64,000 nucleotides of DNA from Candidatus Obscuribacterales bacterium. Its GTDB lineage: Bacteria; Cyanobacteriota; Vampirovibrionia; Obscuribacterales; Obscuribacteraceae. A program made the translations under genes and the position numbers. The notes under the pieces are model-generated. The model ran no database searches, had not been told where the DNA came from, and was given only the letters and a program-made list of their open reading frames with translations. The DNA lies in NCBI GenBank assembly GCA_019747875.1, contig JAIEQI010000057.1, forward strand, positions 1 to 64,000, given 5' to 3'. Position 1 is the first letter of the stretch, and each line of letters opens with the position of its first letter. Of the stretch, positions 63,318 through 64,000 are shown piece after piece.

Positions 63318-64000
63318 TTACTTCTGGACTTTGGCTAATTGGTCGGATGTCTTCGGAGCGAAGAGTTCGTAGAGCTGTTTTGCGTCGGCAACGATGTCTG
63401 CAAGCGTATCCGGGGTGATGGATTGTTCGCCGTCGCTGAATGCTTGTTCGGGGCATTCGTGGACTTCGATTAAGAGTCCGTCGGCACCACAAGCGATGGC
63501 AGCTCGGGACATCGTGCGGATTAGATCGCGGCGTCCTGTACCGTGGCTTGGATCAACGATGACCGGCAGTGAGCACATCTTCTTGAGGATCGGAACTGCG
63601 CTTAGATCCAGTGTGTTGCGTGTTTGCGTTTCGAATGTACGAATACCGCGTTCGCAAAGAATGACCTGCTTGTTGCCTGCAGACATTATGTATTCTGCTG
63701 CGTTCAACCATTCGCTTATCGTGGCTGAGAGTGCTCGCTTCAGTAGCACCGGGCGGCTGCTCTTGCCTAGTTCTTTTAGTAACTCATAGTTGTACATATT
63801 GCGCGCGCCGATTTGAATGACGTCGATGTATTCTTCAGCTGCTTCAACATGTTCGGCTGCCATCACTTCACTGACAATTGGCAATCCCGTGGTTGATGAT
63901 GCTTCCTTCAGATACTTCAGACCTTCAAGTCCAAGACCCTGAAATTCGTAGGGACTTGTTCTTGGCTTATAAGCGCCGCCGCGCAAAATCTGTGCCCCTG
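63318..64000 (-). CDS. aroF: 3-deoxy-7-phosphoheptulonate (DAHP) synthase, partial
   Basis: C-terminal 227 residues of the first enzyme of aromatic amino-acid synthesis (phosphoenolpyruvate plus erythrose-4-phosphate). The N-terminus lies beyond the window; the frame is open to base 64000 ([20 protein letters not shown]). Diagnostic segments are [15 protein letters not shown], the PIVSEVM loop, [33 protein letters not shown] and [13 protein letters not shown]. These are typical of the type I beta (Bacillus/Thermotoga-like) branch, without a C-terminal chorismate-mutase fusion. Gene symbol is by function; the same protein is often labelled aroA(f) or aroG. Confidence 0.95.
   Translation of the reverse strand, partial: GAQILRGGAYKPRTSPYEFQGLGLEGLKYLKEASSTTGLPIVSEVMAAEHVEAAEEYIDVIQIGARNMYNYELLKELGKSSRPVLLKRALSATISEWLNAAEYIMSAGNKQVILCERGIRTFETQTRNTLDLSAVPILKKMCSLPVIVDPSHGTGRRDLIRTMSRAAIACGADGLLIEVHECPEQAFSDGEQSITPDTLADIVADAKQLYELFAPKTSDQLAKVQK

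Noticed and set aside
1-64000. tRNA, rRNA and CRISPR arrays
   Set aside because: I looked for T-loop GTTCGA patterns with CCA-stem pairing and for regularly spaced direct repeats; none was convincing. A covariance-model scan would settle the tRNA question.

Overview
The window is about 64 kb of a mid-GC bacterial chromosome with both ends cut inside genes. I infer a Candidatus Obscuribacter-like member of the Melainabacteria/Vampirovibrionia (non-photosynthetic cyanobacterial relatives). The grounds are many TPR, kinesin-light-chain and Sel1 repeat proteins, a cNMP-binding/DUF4388 regulator, an EF-hand/calpain protease, Gram-negative envelope systems (TolC/RND/MFP, lipoproteins, PBP1A) and a TPR protein with a C-terminal motif I associate with that group. 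There is no rRNA gene, no tRNA that I could recognise, no CRISPR array and no transposase. The taxon call is inference, not a measurement.

Layout. 0-5.5 kb: a tripartite RND efflux operon (outer-membrane factor, pump, adaptor lipoprotein) whose first gene looks frameshifted near the window edge. 6-10.5 kb: small unrecognised proteins, a cluster of dispersed palindromic repeats, a secreted PrxQ-type peroxiredoxin and a secreted Cys-rich protein. 10.9-13.9 kb: a large VIT/VWA-like membrane protein; it and the Cys-rich gene before it end in two closely similar terminators. 14.3-20.2 kb: a secreted M20 peptidase, then a tight three-gene operon (tandem MshEN-like/TPR protein, cNMP/DUF4388 protein, DUF1189-like membrane protein). 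20.4-30 kb: a Spy/CpxP-like protein, a tandem palindromic-repeat array, Sel1 protein, archaeal-type valyl-tRNA synthetase, TPR protein and acyl-CoA synthetase. 30-41 kb: secreted TPR/EF-hand and TPR/matrixin proteins, a DUF3142 pair, tandem GNAT, Tex, TPR and a thermonuclease. 41-49 kb: the most unusual segment, with two short genes for Cys-tailed peptides, an EF-hand/calpain cysteine protease and several secreted or lipid-anchored unknowns. 49-64 kb: SAM hydroxide adenosyltransferase-like protein, MATE exporter, dicarboxylate symporter, PBP1A, LRV-repeat protein, PMT-family glycosyltransferase, a large coiled-coil protein and a partial DAHP synthase.

The strongest candidate for something undescribed is at 42.2-43.1 kb. 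A 62-residue peptide ends in four T-x-x-C units (TRGC TQSC PQ TSMC TYGC), an arrangement resembling the ring-forming tail of two-component lantibiotic beta peptides. Its ribosome-binding site lies inside a perfect 13-bp stem (one G-U pair) that abuts the start codon. Two small unrecognised genes lie directly upstream on the same strand. No lanthionine synthetase is in the window, so maturation would need an enzyme encoded elsewhere. A second short Cys-tailed peptide gene lies about 5 kb away.
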